Assembly (NCBI RefSeq): GCF_023370075.1
Contig: NZ_CP097149.1
Coordinates: forward strand, 806,001 to 870,000
Length of the DNA: 64,000 nucleotides
DNA from: Deinococcus sp. QL22
GTDB lineage: Bacteria; Deinococcota; Deinococci; Deinococcales; Deinococcaceae
Direction of reading: 5' to 3'
In this document: positions 21,169 through 32,239 of the stretch, piece after piece
Numbering within the stretch: position 1 is the first letter of the stretch
Layout of the letters: each line of letters starts with the position of its first letter
Made by a program: the position numbers and the translations under genes
Notes under the pieces: generated by a model
What the model was told of the DNA's origin: nothing
Database searches by the model: none
What the model saw: only the letters and a program-made list of their open reading frames with translations

Positions 21169-21807
21169 ATGGTTTTGTCTAAATTTATGCCCCGTAACCC
21201 GCAGTTCAGCGCCAAGTTTGCTGAGGCGGCCCGCAATGCCCACGCCACCGCCAAAGCACTGGTGGATCTGCTGGAAAACTATACGGATGTAGAGAACAAA
21301 GTACAAAAAGTGCGCGACCTGGAGCATGAGGGCGACCGGATTACGCGGGAAGTGACCAGCCTCCTGGCCGAGAGCTTTATCGTGCCGTTCGACCGCGAAG
21401 ACATTATTGATCTGAACAATGAACTGGATGATCTGGTAGATGACATGGAAGACGCCGCCCGCAAGCTGAGCTTGTACGGCATAGAAAAGCCGCTGCCACA
21501 GATGGCGCAACTGGCCCGCGTGGTGGAGCAGCAATGTGCGCTGCTGGCACAGGGCATGCCCATGATCGAGGACAAGAACCGCGTGAAGGAATTGGCGGCC
21601 CTCGCCAACCAGATTCGGCAGCTGGAAGATCAGGGCGACACCATCAGTGACGACGTTCAGCGCACCCTGTATCTGAGCGTGACCGACGTCCCGGGCATGA
21701 TCCGGGCCATGCGGGGCGGCGAGATTGCCAACCTGCTGGAAGACGCCAGCGATCAGGCGCAGCGGGTGGCCAAAACCGTAGAAAGCATCTTGCTGAAGAA
21801 CGCGTAA
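21169..21807 (+). CDS. DUF47 (PhoU-like) protein, partner of the phosphate transporter
   Basis: All-helical cytoplasmic protein of the DUF47/YkaA family, a PhoU relative that accompanies PiT transporters and is thought to regulate them. Two repeats of the E/D-containing metal-binding helix are visible: KVRDLEHEGDRITREVTSLLAE and IRQLEDQGDTISDDVQRTLY, with FVPFDREDIIDLNNELDDLVDDMEDAA-like sequence between them. Length 212 is normal. The ATG at 21169 has GGAGGA five bases upstream. The PiT gene follows after 19 bases on the same strand, so the two are one transcript. Confidence 0.92.
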   Translation: MVLSKFMPRNPQFSAKFAEAARNAHATAKALVDLLENYTDVENKVQKVRDLEHEGDRITREVTSLLAESFIVPFDREDIIDLNNELDDLVDDMEDAARKLSLYGIEKPLPQMAQLARVVEQQCALLAQGMPMIEDKNRVKELAALANQIRQLEDQGDTISDDVQRTLYLSVTDVPGMIRAMRGGEIANLLEDASDQAQRVAKTVESILLKNA

Positions 21808-21826
21808 CGGACAGGCAACAACACTT

Positions 21827-22825
21827 ATGGAACCTGCTTTTATCGGCCTTGTCGTCATCATTGCATTGGCACTGATTTTCGATTTCATCAACGGCTTTCA
21901 CGATACGGCCAACGCGATTGCCACCAGCGTGGCCACCAAAGTCCTGACGCCCGGACAGGCCATCTTGCTGGCCGCCGTCATGAACGTGGTGGGGGCACTC
22001 ACGGGGACAGCCGTCGCCAAAACCGTCAGCAAGGACATCGTGTCTCAGGACTTTGCCACCCTGGAACTGACGGCGGCGGCCCTGATCAGCGCCATCTCGT
22101 GGAACCTGTTTACGTGGTGGAAGGGCCTGCCCAGCAGTTCCAGCCACGCCCTGATTTTTAGTCTGGTGGGTGCGGGTGTGGCGGCGGGTGGTTGGGGCGC
22201 GATCATTCCCAAAGGCGTGAACAAAACCCTGACGGGCCTGCTGACCAGTCCGGTGCTGGGCTTTCTCGTGCCCATTTTGCTGATGTTTCTGCTGTCCTGG
22301 CTGGTGCTGCGCTGGATGCGGCCCCGCATAGTCACGCGCACCTTCCGCTGGGCACAGATCGGGTCGGCGGCGTTTATGGCCTTCAGTCACGGCGGCAACG
22401 ACGCGCAAAAAACGATGGGCATCATGACCTTTGCCCTCAGCGCCTACTTCGGCACACAGTTCGATACTGTGCCGCTGTGGGTCATCCTCAGCGCCGCCGC
22501 TGCCATGGGCCTCGGCACCAGCGTAGGTGGCTGGCGCATCATCAAAACGATGGGTTTCAAGGTGGTCGACCTGAAACCCGTAGACGGCTTCGTGGCCGAA
22601 ACCAGCGCCGCGCTGATCATCGAAACGGCCAGCCGACTGGGCATTCCGGTGAGTACCACGCACACCATCAGCACCTCCATCATGGGCGTGGGCACCACCA
22701 AAGGCTTCAGGAAAGTGAAGTGGCAGGTGGCCGGAAAAATCGTGACGGCGTGGGTGTTTACGGTACCAACCTGCATTGCGCTGGGCTGGGCGGTGCATAA
22801 AGCCATGCTGCTGATCGGCGGCTAA
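21827..22825 (+). CDS. PiT-family inorganic phosphate transporter
   Basis: Low-affinity secondary transporter of inorganic phosphate (metal-phosphate/proton symport in this family), in the cytoplasmic membrane. The family signature IFDFINGFHDTANAIATSVATK is near residue 20, and its inverted-topology counterpart AFSHGGNDAQKTMGIM near residue 185; VGGWRIIKTMG and GIPVSTTHTISTSIMGVG close the second repeat. About ten hydrophobic segments are visible in 332 residues. It follows the DUF47 gene and ends at a strong terminator. Confidence 0.95.
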   Translation: MEPAFIGLVVIIALALIFDFINGFHDTANAIATSVATKVLTPGQAILLAAVMNVVGALTGTAVAKTVSKDIVSQDFATLELTAAALISAISWNLFTWWKGLPSSSSHALIFSLVGAGVAAGGWGAIIPKGVNKTLTGLLTSPVLGFLVPILLMFLLSWLVLRWMRPRIVTRTFRWAQIGSAAFMAFSHGGNDAQKTMGIMTFALSAYFGTQFDTVPLWVILSAAAAMGLGTSVGGWRIIKTMGFKVVDLKPVDGFVAETSAALIIETASRLGIPVSTTHTISTSIMGVGTTKGFRKVKWQVAGKIVTAWVFTVPTCIALGWAVHKAMLLIGG

Positions 22826-22848
22826 AGTCGAGACACACACCACAACAC

Positions 22849-22885
22849 AGCGGCGCTTCCTTCACTGGAAGCGCCGCTCTCTTTG
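22849..22885 (+). terminator. Terminator of the DUF47-PiT operon
   Basis: AGCGGCGCTTCC (22849-22860) pairs perfectly over 12 bases with GGAAGCGCCGCT (22867-22878), six-base loop, followed by CTCTTT. The hairpin could also serve the convergent gene. Confidence 0.85.
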
Positions 22886-22894
22886 GCCCTGCTC

Positions 22895-23790
22895 TTACCC
22901 CACGCGCACGCTTTCGCTAGCATGCTCCATTCCGCGCACCAGGTCGGCCAGCACCGCCGCGCCGCGCACCACGCCGAGGCTGGGGCGACTGAAATGGGCA
23001 TTGGCGTCCACGGCCCACACTTGCCCCTCCCTCACCGCCCGCAAGTCGGTTTGGGTCAGCAGGGTGCGGGCAAACTCGGCATTCTCGCCTAAGCCATAGC
23101 CGCAGCACATCACCACGATGACGTCGGGGTCGAGGGCGGCGATCTGGGGCCAGGTGGCGCGGCCAGAATCGGTGCCTGTTGCGCCCAGCACGTTCACGCC
23201 GCCTGCCCGTTCCACCTGTTCAGGCACCCAGTGGCCCCCATAAAACGGCGGCTCTACCCATTCCAGCGTCAGCACTCGCGGGGCATGGGAAACAGGAACG
23301 ATGGCCTGCCAGTCGTGCAGAGCTTCGGCGGCCAACTGCTCGCCCTTCTCCCCTACCCCGGCGGCCAGCGCCAACGCCCGCAGATCATCCAGAATTCCGG
23401 CCACGCTGCGGCCTTCCAGGCTCAGGACTTGGGCGGTGGGCAGGCAACCGGGCAAGTAACGCACGGCGGCCTCGATGGTTCCGGGCGTAACGGCGCAGAC
23501 CTCGCACACGCCCTGCGTGACCACCAGATCGGGGTTCAGGCGGTCTAGGAGTTCGCCGTCCACCTGGTACAGCGCCCGCCCCTCGCGCACCGCCTCGCTG
23601 ACGGCGCGGTCTATCTCGGCCTGCGGAGCGTCCGGACTGACGATGGAGCGCGTGAGAATGGGCAGCCCCGCCGCGCCGGAATGGTCGCAGGAATGACTGA
23701 CGCCCACCACGCTGCCGCCCAAGCCCAAGTCGAACAACAAGTCGGTGGCGCTGGGGAGCAGACTGACAATTTGGAGGCCAGCACCGTCGC

Positions 23791-23794
<4 letters not shown>
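22895..23794 (-). CDS. Periplasmic-binding-fold protein, cobalamin-binding type (BtuF-like) without a signal peptide
   Basis: The fold of type III metal-chelate/cobalamin binding proteins is clear: IVSLLPSATDLLFDLGLGGSVVGVSHSCD at the start, LDRLNPDLVVTQGVCEVCAV in the middle, and IAALDPDVIVVMCCGYG with QVWAVDANAHFSRPSLGVV near the end. No signal peptide or lipobox precedes the fold, so the protein appears cytoplasmic, which is unusual for this family. The ATG at 23794 overlaps the coaX stop in ATGA, implying coupling. Its partner is unknown, since no B12 permease genes are adjacent. The several Cys residues (GVCEVC, MCCG) may bind metal. Confidence 0.85.
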
Positions 23795-24636
<842 letters not shown>

Positions 24637-24643
24637 GTCCGGC

Positions 24644-24649
24644 ATTCTA
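24644..24649 (-). promoter_or_regulatory. TANNNT -10 box (TAGAAT) for coaX
   Basis: TAGAAT on the minus strand, seven bases before the GTG at 24636; it contains an alternative ATG that could not be used if transcription starts at the GTG. Confidence 0.55.
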
Positions 24650-25015
24650 AGGGGGAAGAGCGAGTCGAAGGGTCGAGGGTCTGAGGGTCTAAGGAAGGGC
24701 AATCGCTGGCGCTCACCCCCCTCTCCCACAAGGAGCGAGGGAAACAACCGCCATCACACCAAAGCGTCCCCGCCCAAATGCGTGCGAGGCCCCAAGGTAC
24801 GTGCAACGCGCGGGCCAATTCCATTTCTAAGACCACGAGCGATTCCGCTTCAGATGAAAGAGCCAGCCGACTTAAGACGCGACAAGATCAATCCTGCCTA
24901 GCGCAGCGCCGCTCCCCCTACCCGGTGGGGTACTTGCAAAGCTGCGGAGCAGAGGGGGCTGGGGGGTGGGGCAAATCGTGGGACAAGACCTAAAAGCCGC
25001 TCGACATTCCAGCCT
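24650..25015. other. Intergenic region with repeat fragments, no gene seen
   Basis: A family B tract lies at 24664-24700 (GGGTCGAGGGTCTGAGGGTC then TAAGG), with the same right flank (GGCGCTCAC) as the copies at 4357 and 15914. A short inverted module (ACTTGCAAAGCTGCGGAGC, 24932-24954) matches the pieces at 1235 and 59998. No supported ORF. Confidence 0.6.
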
Positions 25016-25717
25016 TCAGCTAAAGCTCCCCAAGTCCAGCGGCACGCTATACGCACAGTTGCTGTCGGCTTCCGTCCTCAACAGCAATTCCACCTTGTCG
25101 CTTGCACCCACGCCCGCCTTCAGAGGCTCGAAGTAGTAAACCAGCGTGCCCTGCCAGGTGCCTGCATCCTGCTTGAAATCGTTGACGAAGGTGGCCCGCA
25201 CAGGCGCGATCATCTTGCCATCAGCGGCTTTCAGGCGCACGTTGTAGGCCTGCCGCGCCTTCTCACTGGCCAGACCCTTTACTGCAATATCCACGCGCAA
25301 TTGGCCGTCAGGCATGCGCTTGCTGGCAAGGTCGGCGGCCAACGCATCGGCAGCGGTCAGGTTGCCGAAGGCGTCACGGGCGGCCTGCGCCTGAAAATAC
25401 AGTTGGTCGGCCTGACCGATCACGGTGATGGTCTGCGGGCGGCTTCCGGCGGCAAACTCTGTGGGGACGGCCAGCCAGTCGGCCACGCACTTCTCACCGC
25501 CAGCAAAGGCATTTACGGTTCCGGCGGCGAATTTGCCCTCCTTCACGGTCAGGTCAAGCGCCTGAAAGGTGGGCACGGGGTCGCGGCGGCCATACGCGCC
25601 GTCTATGACGTTCTTGGCAGTAACTTCTTCCAGCTTGGGTACCCACGCGAGGGCCGGGGCCGACAGCAAGACGGTAAGGGTCAGCAGGATGGGCTTGCTC
25701 AGAGTGAATTGGCGCAT
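25016..25717 (-). CDS. Secreted protein of unknown function, 233 aa
   Basis: A standard signal peptide is visible: basic start MRQFTLSKP, hydrophobic ILLTLTVLLSA and cleavage region APALAW, so the protein is exported. The mature part is a mix of beta and helix with two Cys (GGEKCVAD and DSNCAYSV) that could form a disulfide. No family motif is recognised. GGAG lies eight bases before the ATG at 25717; a start four codons upstream is less likely. It lies 70 bases after the TonB-like gene on the same strand, so it may be the last gene of the ExbB/ExbD operon and an exported partner of that system. Confidence 0.75.
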   Translation of the reverse strand: MRQFTLSKPILLTLTVLLSAPALAWVPKLEEVTAKNVIDGAYGRRDPVPTFQALDLTVKEGKFAAGTVNAFAGGEKCVADWLAVPTEFAAGSRPQTITVIGQADQLYFQAQAARDAFGNLTAADALAADLASKRMPDGQLRVDIAVKGLASEKARQAYNVRLKAADGKMIAPVRATFVNDFKQDAGTWQGTLVYYFEPLKAGVGASDKVELLLRTEADSNCAYSVPLDLGSFS

Positions 25718-25786
25718 GTTGGACTCCATTGAACAGGGATTGAATGACGGCTGGCTGATGCTTCGGCACAGGCTGTTGGGTCGGGG

Positions 25787-28099
25787 TCAGGGGGCTTTGA
25801 GATACACCACCCGGCACGCCTGCCCCGCCGAACGGAATTGGGCAGCGGCGGCGGCGTCCAGCACGGCGTCGGTGAACACGGTAGAACGGGGCGCGAGGCG
25901 GTTAGGCTGCACCCGGCTGGCCGTCAGGCGCGTGATGTTGGGAAAGCTGCTCAGCGCGCCCTCAGAGGTCACGTAAGTGTGGAGGTTGCCTTCCTGCACC
26001 AGTTGGCTGCTGACGCCCCTGACCAGCGCCGCATCGGGCCAGACCTGCGTGCCGCCTGCGTCATACACGAAGCTGGTCATGTCGCGCTGGAATTTGGGGA
26101 AGGCCCGGACGTCCAGCACCACCGTGCAGTTCAGGGGCCGGGTTTCGGTGCCGCCCGCCGCACCTGCCGTGCCGCCTGCGCGGGCCATTTCCGCGCCGCC
26201 TTCTGCTGGGCCGGTACCTGTGCTGGCCGCGCCTGCACCTGCACCGCTGCCGGGGCGAGCGGCTCCTGTTTCGCCTGTAACACCTTGACCTGCGCCAGCG
26301 TCACCAGTTTCGCGTGCACCTGTACCGCCACCAGTCCCAGCACCAGCACCGGGACGAGACACCGCCGCATCGCTGCCACTCCCACTGGGCGCGGGTGTGC
26401 GGCCTGCGCCAGATGCTGCCGCTTCTGCCCCAGTCGTGCCCGTTCCAGTGCCAGCTGTGGGCCGGGTGTTAGGTGGGGCGTCTGGCGTGCCAGCGGGGGC
26501 CGAAGCTGCTGCGCCGGGCGTGCGTGCGGCAGGTGAGGCGGTTTCTGGTGGGCCTGCACTGCTCTCCGAACCGCTTCCCGGTGTGCGGGCCGAGGCTCCC
26601 GGTGCTGCCGCTTCCGCCGGAGCGGGATTGGCGGGCCACCCCCCTGCTGCACGGGCCGCCGCGTCTGGGTCAGATGAAGCTGGGGCCGCACTGGGCGCAG
26701 TGCGGGCAGGTGCGCTGCTGGCCGGGGCCGCCGCTTCTGCTGCGGGAGTGCGGGCGGCGGTTGCGGCTGGACTTGGGCTGGCATTTGCCTGGGCCGGGGC
26801 CGCTGGTGCTGTGCGTGTGGCGGGCACATCGGGCGTTTCTGCGCTGGGGGCAGGGCGTGTGGCAGGCGTGCGGGCCGCTGGGCTGGCCGCTTCAGCCGTT
26901 GCCGCCGCAGGAGCCACTGCCCCGGCGCGTCCTGCCTCGGCTTGCGGAGTCACGGGAACGGGCGTGCCCCGTGTGCCTGCCGAGGTCTCCGGGGCGCTGG
27001 CCTGCGCAGCAGTGGAAGAAGGTGGCCGGGCCGGAATGCGGGCCACCGCGCTATCCACTGGGCCACCGTCTTCCTGCGGGCTGGTGGCTGCACTGGAGCT
27101 GCGGGCCGGGGCCGCCTCGCCAGGGTCAGGTTCAGAACTGGTGGCTGAGTCGTTGCGGCTCACCTGGGCGCTGGCTTCGGCGACTTCTGCACTGCTGCCG
27201 CGCCGGGGCAGGGCCGACACCGTTTCGGTTTCCGGGCTGGCGGTAGGCGCGGCGTTGGCAGCTTCGGCGGGAAGTTCTGGTGCAGCGGCCTCCGCTTGGG
27301 CGCGGGCCACTTCGGGCGTAGATTCGGGCGTCTGAGCGGCGGACGTTGGATTGGCCTGCTCCAGATTGGCTTGCTCCGGCACAGCTTGGGCCAAGTCCGT
27401 CTGACGAGGCAGGGCGGCCACAGGTTCGCTGTCTGCCGGGGCAGTTTGGGCGGGGGTGGGTTGGGCTGCTTGGGCCTGCGCTGCTGGGGCCACATTCGGG
27501 GCAGATTGAGACTGAGCCGCTGGAGATGGAGTGGACGGCGCAGCAGCGGGAGACGCGGCGGGCGCAGCACTCCCGGTTTGTGGGGCCGTTTGTCCGGCTG
27601 GGGCAGCAGCAGCGGGCTGAGGCTGGGCAGCGGGCGTGGCAGGGCGAGCGGCTGGAGTGGGTGCGGCGGGCGCAGGCCGAGGCTGAACTGCTTGAGTTTG
27701 GGCCGCTTGAGACTGAGCAGGTTGAGGCTGTGCCACTGGAGGTTGGGCCACTGGAGGCCGCGCCGCTTGCGCCTGCGCCCGCACCGCAGTCTGCCGCGTC
27801 TGTTCACGCTGCTGTGCCTGTTGTTGAGCCTGTCTTGCCTGCTGTTGCGGGGGCGTCAGCGTGGCGGTTGGCGTAGTCGGCACATCGTCTGGGGAGGGCG
27901 CGAGGGTCAGCACTTCCATCGGGGCGCGGTTGGAGTCGGGGGCAGTGCGGGGAATAGTGCTAGGAGGATTGGGGCGCAGGGTCAACAAACCGGCCAGCAA
28001 CGCCACATGCAGCGCCACCGTCGCGGCCACCGCACGCAGCCGCTCGCGCTGTTCGGGGGAGGCTGGTTGGCGAGGGGGCACTCCGGGCAGGGTCGTCAT
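25787..28099 (-). CDS. TonB-position protein with very long Ala/Pro/Thr-rich middle and non-TonB C-terminus, 770 aa
   Basis: The N-terminus is built like TonB/TolA: a short cytoplasmic part, one membrane segment (VAATVALHVALLAGLLTL, about 24-41), then a periplasmic chain. Residues 60-645 are low-complexity Ala, Pro, Gln, Thr and Ser, probably an extended spacer. The last 120 residues form a compact domain (TVVLDVRAFPKFQRDMTSF, GGTQVWPDAALV, NITRLTASRV, VFTDAVLDAAAAAQF) that lacks TonB C-terminal motifs and instead resembles, from memory, the LPP20/FlgT kind of envelope domain. The gene starts five bases after the ExbD stop, so its place in the operon is that of TonB. Confidence 0.8.
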   Translation of the reverse strand: MTTLPGVPPRQPASPEQRERLRAVAATVALHVALLAGLLTLRPNPPSTIPRTAPDSNRAPMEVLTLAPSPDDVPTTPTATLTPPQQQARQAQQQAQQREQTRQTAVRAQAQAARPPVAQPPVAQPQPAQSQAAQTQAVQPRPAPAAPTPAARPATPAAQPQPAAAAPAGQTAPQTGSAAPAASPAAAPSTPSPAAQSQSAPNVAPAAQAQAAQPTPAQTAPADSEPVAALPRQTDLAQAVPEQANLEQANPTSAAQTPESTPEVARAQAEAAAPELPAEAANAAPTASPETETVSALPRRGSSAEVAEASAQVSRNDSATSSEPDPGEAAPARSSSAATSPQEDGGPVDSAVARIPARPPSSTAAQASAPETSAGTRGTPVPVTPQAEAGRAGAVAPAAATAEAASPAARTPATRPAPSAETPDVPATRTAPAAPAQANASPSPAATAARTPAAEAAAPASSAPARTAPSAAPASSDPDAAARAAGGWPANPAPAEAAAPGASARTPGSGSESSAGPPETASPAARTPGAAASAPAGTPDAPPNTRPTAGTGTGTTGAEAAASGAGRTPAPSGSGSDAAVSRPGAGAGTGGGTGARETGDAGAGQGVTGETGAARPGSGAGAGAASTGTGPAEGGAEMARAGGTAGAAGGTETRPLNCTVVLDVRAFPKFQRDMTSFVYDAGGTQVWPDAALVRGVSSQLVQEGNLHTYVTSEGALSSFPNITRLTASRVQPNRLAPRSTVFTDAVLDAAAAAQFRSAGQACRVVYLKAP

Positions 28100-28103
28100 G
28101 TCC

Positions 28104-28523
28104 TCAGTTTCCCTTGCGCGTACCCAGCGCCAACCGTTCGCCGCCCGCCTGCTTGATCGCGTCCATCACCCGCACCACCGTTCCGTAATTGCCGCGCTCA
28201 TCGGCCCGCAGGCCCACCACACCGCCGGACGTTTTCAGCAGAGGCTTCAGGCCAGCGCCCAATTTGGTCAGGGTGGTTTCCTTGCCGTTCAAGAACAACT
28301 TCCCAGCCCGGTCGACGCTCACAATCGGCAGGGCGGGCGTTTCCTGCACGGTGGTACTGGCACGTGGCAGGTCTAGCGGCAGGGCGTTCTGGCGTGCGCC
28401 GAGGCTGCTGGTCAGGAAGAAGAAGATCAGCAGTAGCAGCACGACGTCCACCATCGGGGCAAAGTCGAAGGTCACGCCGTCTCCCCCTTCCCGAAATCGG
28501 CGGCGCAGGGCAGGCCGGGTCAT
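28104..28523 (-). CDS. ExbD/TolR-family protein
   Basis: Proton-channel partner of ExbB/TolQ in the cytoplasmic membrane. It has a short cytoplasmic N-terminus, one membrane segment with the essential Asp (FAPMVDVVLLLLIFFFLTSS, about 17-36), and a periplasmic domain (ALPIVSVDRAGKLFLNGKETTL, VVGLRADERGNYGTVVRVMDAIKQAG) typical of the family. Length 139 is normal. Its start overlaps the ExbB-like stop by four bases, and the TonB-position gene begins five bases after its stop, so the three proteins are made together. Confidence 0.93.
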   Translation of the reverse strand: MTRPALRRRFREGGDGVTFDFAPMVDVVLLLLIFFFLTSSLGARQNALPLDLPRASTTVQETPALPIVSVDRAGKLFLNGKETTLTKLGAGLKPLLKTSGGVVGLRADERGNYGTVVRVMDAIKQAGGERLALGTRKGN

Positions 28524-29248
28524 CCCCGTACCGTACCTGTAGGAACCGTACCGATGGGAGCCGCATCAAAAGAAAGGGCCACTTCGGGCAGGGCGTCGGG
28601 CGTGGGCCGAAAACCGGAAGCACTGCCGAGGGGGCGCGACAGCCACGAGGGCAACTCTTCACGCACCCGCTCGGCCTGTACTGCGATCCGGTCAGCGCGG
28701 GCACGCAGGGCGTTGCGGGCCACATACGCGATGATCGCCACGATCAGGCCGCCCGCCGTATTCACCAGCGCCTCGCTGATACCGGTGGCCAGTTGCGCGG
28801 GCGTGGGTGCAGCTGTGCTGCTGAACACCAGAAACGAGCGCACCATGCCGATGACCGTGCCCAGCAACCCCAGCAGCGGGGCCACCTGTGCCGCCGTGCC
28901 CAGCGCACTCAGGCCCGCGTACAGCCGCGCATCTTCGGCCAGCAGGGTGGCGTTCATGGCGGCGAGGCTGGCATCCGGCCCCCGGTCTGCCCGCAGAAGT
29001 CCAGCACGCAACACGTTGGCGGCGGGGCTGGTCCGCAAGTCGGTGGCGCGGTCTACTTCGGCCAGGGCTGCCGCTGGCCCACTTTCGGCGGTGACGGCGC
29101 GGGCGCGTTCGATCAACGCCGAGGCGTCTTTGCCCAGCCGTGCCAAGGCCTGTGCCCGTGCAGCAGCCAGATACACCACGTAAATAGAAAGGGCCAGCAG
29201 CACCCACAGCAGAGGCCCGGCAGCGCGGGCAAGATCAAAAGCATTCAT
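28520..29248 (-). CDS. MotA/TolQ/ExbB-family proton channel protein
   Basis: Energises an outer-membrane or envelope process using the proton gradient, together with the ExbD-like protein. The first membrane segment (LLWVLLALSIYVVYLAAARA) is followed by a cytoplasmic helical part and two more segments containing the family signature (GTAAQVAPLLGLLGTVIGMVRSF, ATGISEALVNTAGGLIVAIIAYVARN). Length 242 is normal. The start at 29248 (MNAFDLARAAG) is likely, with AAAGGA directly before it; an upstream reading to 29281 is possible. Deinococcus lacks a classical LPS outer membrane, so the system may act on its multilayered envelope. Confidence 0.9.
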   Translation of the reverse strand: MNAFDLARAAGPLLWVLLALSIYVVYLAAARAQALARLGKDASALIERARAVTAESGPAAALAEVDRATDLRTSPAANVLRAGLLRADRGPDASLAAMNATLLAEDARLYAGLSALGTAAQVAPLLGLLGTVIGMVRSFLVFSSTAAPTPAQLATGISEALVNTAGGLIVAIIAYVARNALRARADRIAVQAERVREELPSWLSRPLGSASGFRPTPDALPEVALSFDAAPIGTVPTGTVRG

Positions 29249-29383
29249 TCCTTTCACGGTTAACACATGGCCGCGTGGCAAGCGTGAAAATGGCGTGCAG
29301 GGGCCTCATGATCTCCAACTGATGCTTGGAAAAAAGCCACATTCTTCAGGCCTGTCGGACGTCCCGAATCCGCACCAACTCAC

Positions 29384-29412
29384 TCGACTTTCGATCCCCA
29401 GACAGGTAGAAT
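29384..29412 (+). promoter_or_regulatory. Promoter of the suf operon
   Basis: A -35 TCGACT (29384-29389), 17 bases and -10 TAGAAT (29407-29412) lie in the 244-base gap before sufC. The predicted transcript start is near 29419, just before the 22-base inverted repeat. Confidence 0.65.
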
Positions 29413-29418
29413 GGGCCT

Positions 29419-29450
<32 letters not shown>

Positions 29451-29525
29451 CAAGTTCAGGCCATCCGCTCTATTTCAGCAGTGTGATTTAACAGCGCCGT
29501 CCCAGAGCCGCCACAAGGAGTTTTC

Positions 29526-30281
29526 ATGACCTATCAGATCGAGATTCGTAACCTGCACGCCAGCGTGGGCGACATGCCCATTCTCAAGGGCATCAACCTG
29601 ACCATTCCCAGGGGCGAGCTGCACGCCGTAATGGGGCCGAACGGCAACGGCAAAAGCACGCTGGCCAAGGTCATCGTGGGCGATCCCGAATACACCGTGA
29701 CCGAAGGCGAAGTGCTGGTGGACGGCGTGAACATTCTGGAGATGGAACCCGACGAACGCGCCCGCCTCGGCGTCTTCCTGGCCTTCCAGTACCCCGTGGA
29801 AATTCCCGGCGTCACCATCGCCAACTTCCTGCGCCTCGCCATGCAGGCCCGCAAAGCCGCAGGCGAAGAAGTGAGCTTCAGCGAGTTTTACGGCAAGTTG
29901 CTGGCCGCCCTGAAGGTGCTGGAATGGGACGAAAGCATCGTGGAACGCTACCTGAACGCGGGCTTTTCCGGCGGCGAGAAGAAGCGCAACGAAATCCTGC
30001 AAATGCTGATGCTCGACCCGACCTACATCATCATGGACGAAACCGATTCGGGCCTTGATGTAGACGCTCTGAAGATCGTCGCCAAAGGCGTGAACTCTAT
30101 GCGTGGCCCCGGCCTCGGCGGTCTGATCATCACCCACTACCAGCGTCTGCTGGATTACATCGTGCCTGACCGCGTTCACATCATCGTGGACGGCAAAGTC
30201 GTGCAATCGGGCGGCCCGGAACTCGCGAAGAAGCTGGACAGCGAAGGGTACGACTGGGTCAAAGAGTTGGCGCTGGCGTAA
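29526..30281 (+). CDS. sufC: Fe-S cluster assembly ATPase SufC
   Basis: ABC-type ATPase of the cytoplasmic SufBCD scaffold for iron-sulfur cluster assembly. Walker A is [15 protein letters not shown], the Suf-type insert [15 protein letters not shown] is intact, the signature is [12 protein letters not shown], Walker B is [16 protein letters not shown], followed by [12 protein letters not shown] with the switch His. Length 251 is normal. ACAAGGAG lies six bases before the ATG. It is the first gene of the operon sufC-sufB-(unknown)-(VOC)-sufD. No sufS, sufU or sufE is seen in the window. Confidence 0.97.
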   Translation: MTYQIEIRNLHASVGDMPILKGINLTIPRGELHAVMGPNGNGKSTLAKVIVGDPEYTVTEGEVLVDGVNILEMEPDERARLGVFLAFQYPVEIPGVTIANFLRLAMQARKAAGEEVSFSEFYGKLLAALKVLEWDESIVERYLNAGFSGGEKKRNEILQMLMLDPTYIIMDETDSGLDVDALKIVAKGVNSMRGPGLGGLIITHYQRLLDYIVPDRVHIIVDGKVVQSGGPELAKKLDSEGYDWVKELALA

Positions 30282-30288
30282 GCAAACC

Positions 30289-30388
30289 GTCGAAGAGTCG
30301 AGGGTCAAAGGGTCTAAGAACAGGACAGCTCTGACCCCTTTGGCCCAACAGTTGACCACAACCTCTGACCTCCGACTCCTTGACTCTG
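30289..30388 (+). repeat. Family B inverted pair between sufC and sufB
   Basis: The left arm GTCGAAGAGTCGAGGGTCAA then GGGTCTAAGAACAGG starts at 30289; the right arm (30364-30388) carries degenerate inverted units, CTGACCTCCGACTCCTTGAC. It lies inside the operon, upstream of the sufB ribosome-binding site CAGGAG. Confidence 0.5.
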
Positions 30389-30423
30389 AAAGACCTCATC
30401 AAGACCTGAACGCAGGAGCAATC

Positions 30424-31830
<1,407 letters not shown>

Positions 31831-31834
31831 TGTG

Positions 31835-32239
31835 ATGGAGTCTTCAGAAACGTCTTTAAAGATTCGGGAAGACCTGTGCAACATCTTTCCTACCTTTACA
31901 GACTGGCTTTCTGAAGACTCCATTTTTTACTCTGAAGGTAGAGAAGGCCAACAGGTTTTCGGCGAATGTAGTGTGTTTTTGGAGCTGACTCATTTTTTGG
32001 CTGCGAAGCTTGAGTTATGGCACGAGGCCTCACTCCAAGCACTTGCCGCTCTGCTGGAAGGTGTCCTGACTCGGCCTGCAGATGAGTTATATGGCGCAGT
32101 CGAAATATGCTTCCTAGACACAGTTGGTGGATATGAGGCTTTTGCTGGAGCTCTGCGCCCCCATCTGCAAGCCCGCTCCGGACATGTTTTTGAACTGGAC
32201 AGCTCATTATCTAACCCAAAACACTCAGGAGCGACTTGA
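31835..32239 (+). CDS. Unrecognised 134-aa protein inside the suf operon, atypical composition
   Basis: I do not recognise this protein. It is acidic, with Phe/Trp-rich helices (IFPTFTDWLSEDSIFY, FLELTHFLAAKLELWHE, SLQALAALLEGVL), and ends with RSGHVFELDSSLSN. It has no signal or membrane segment. The base composition is visibly lower in GC and the codon choice (TTT, TCT, GAT, TCA) unlike sufB and sufD on either side, suggesting recent gain. The ATG at 31835 lies four bases after the sufB TGA; the stop overlaps the TTG start of the VOC gene, so it is now part of the operon. A helical protein of the DUF7674 kind is a weak possibility. Confidence 0.65.
   Translation: MESSETSLKIREDLCNIFPTFTDWLSEDSIFYSEGREGQQVFGECSVFLELTHFLAAKLELWHEASLQALAALLEGVLTRPADELYGAVEICFLDTVGGYEAFAGALRPHLQARSGHVFELDSSLSNPKHSGAT

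Noticed and set aside
25838..28156. Several long plus-strand open frames rich in Gly, Ala, Arg and Trp
   Set aside because: They mirror the Ala/Pro-rich spacer of the TonB-position gene and have no independent start signal or family match.
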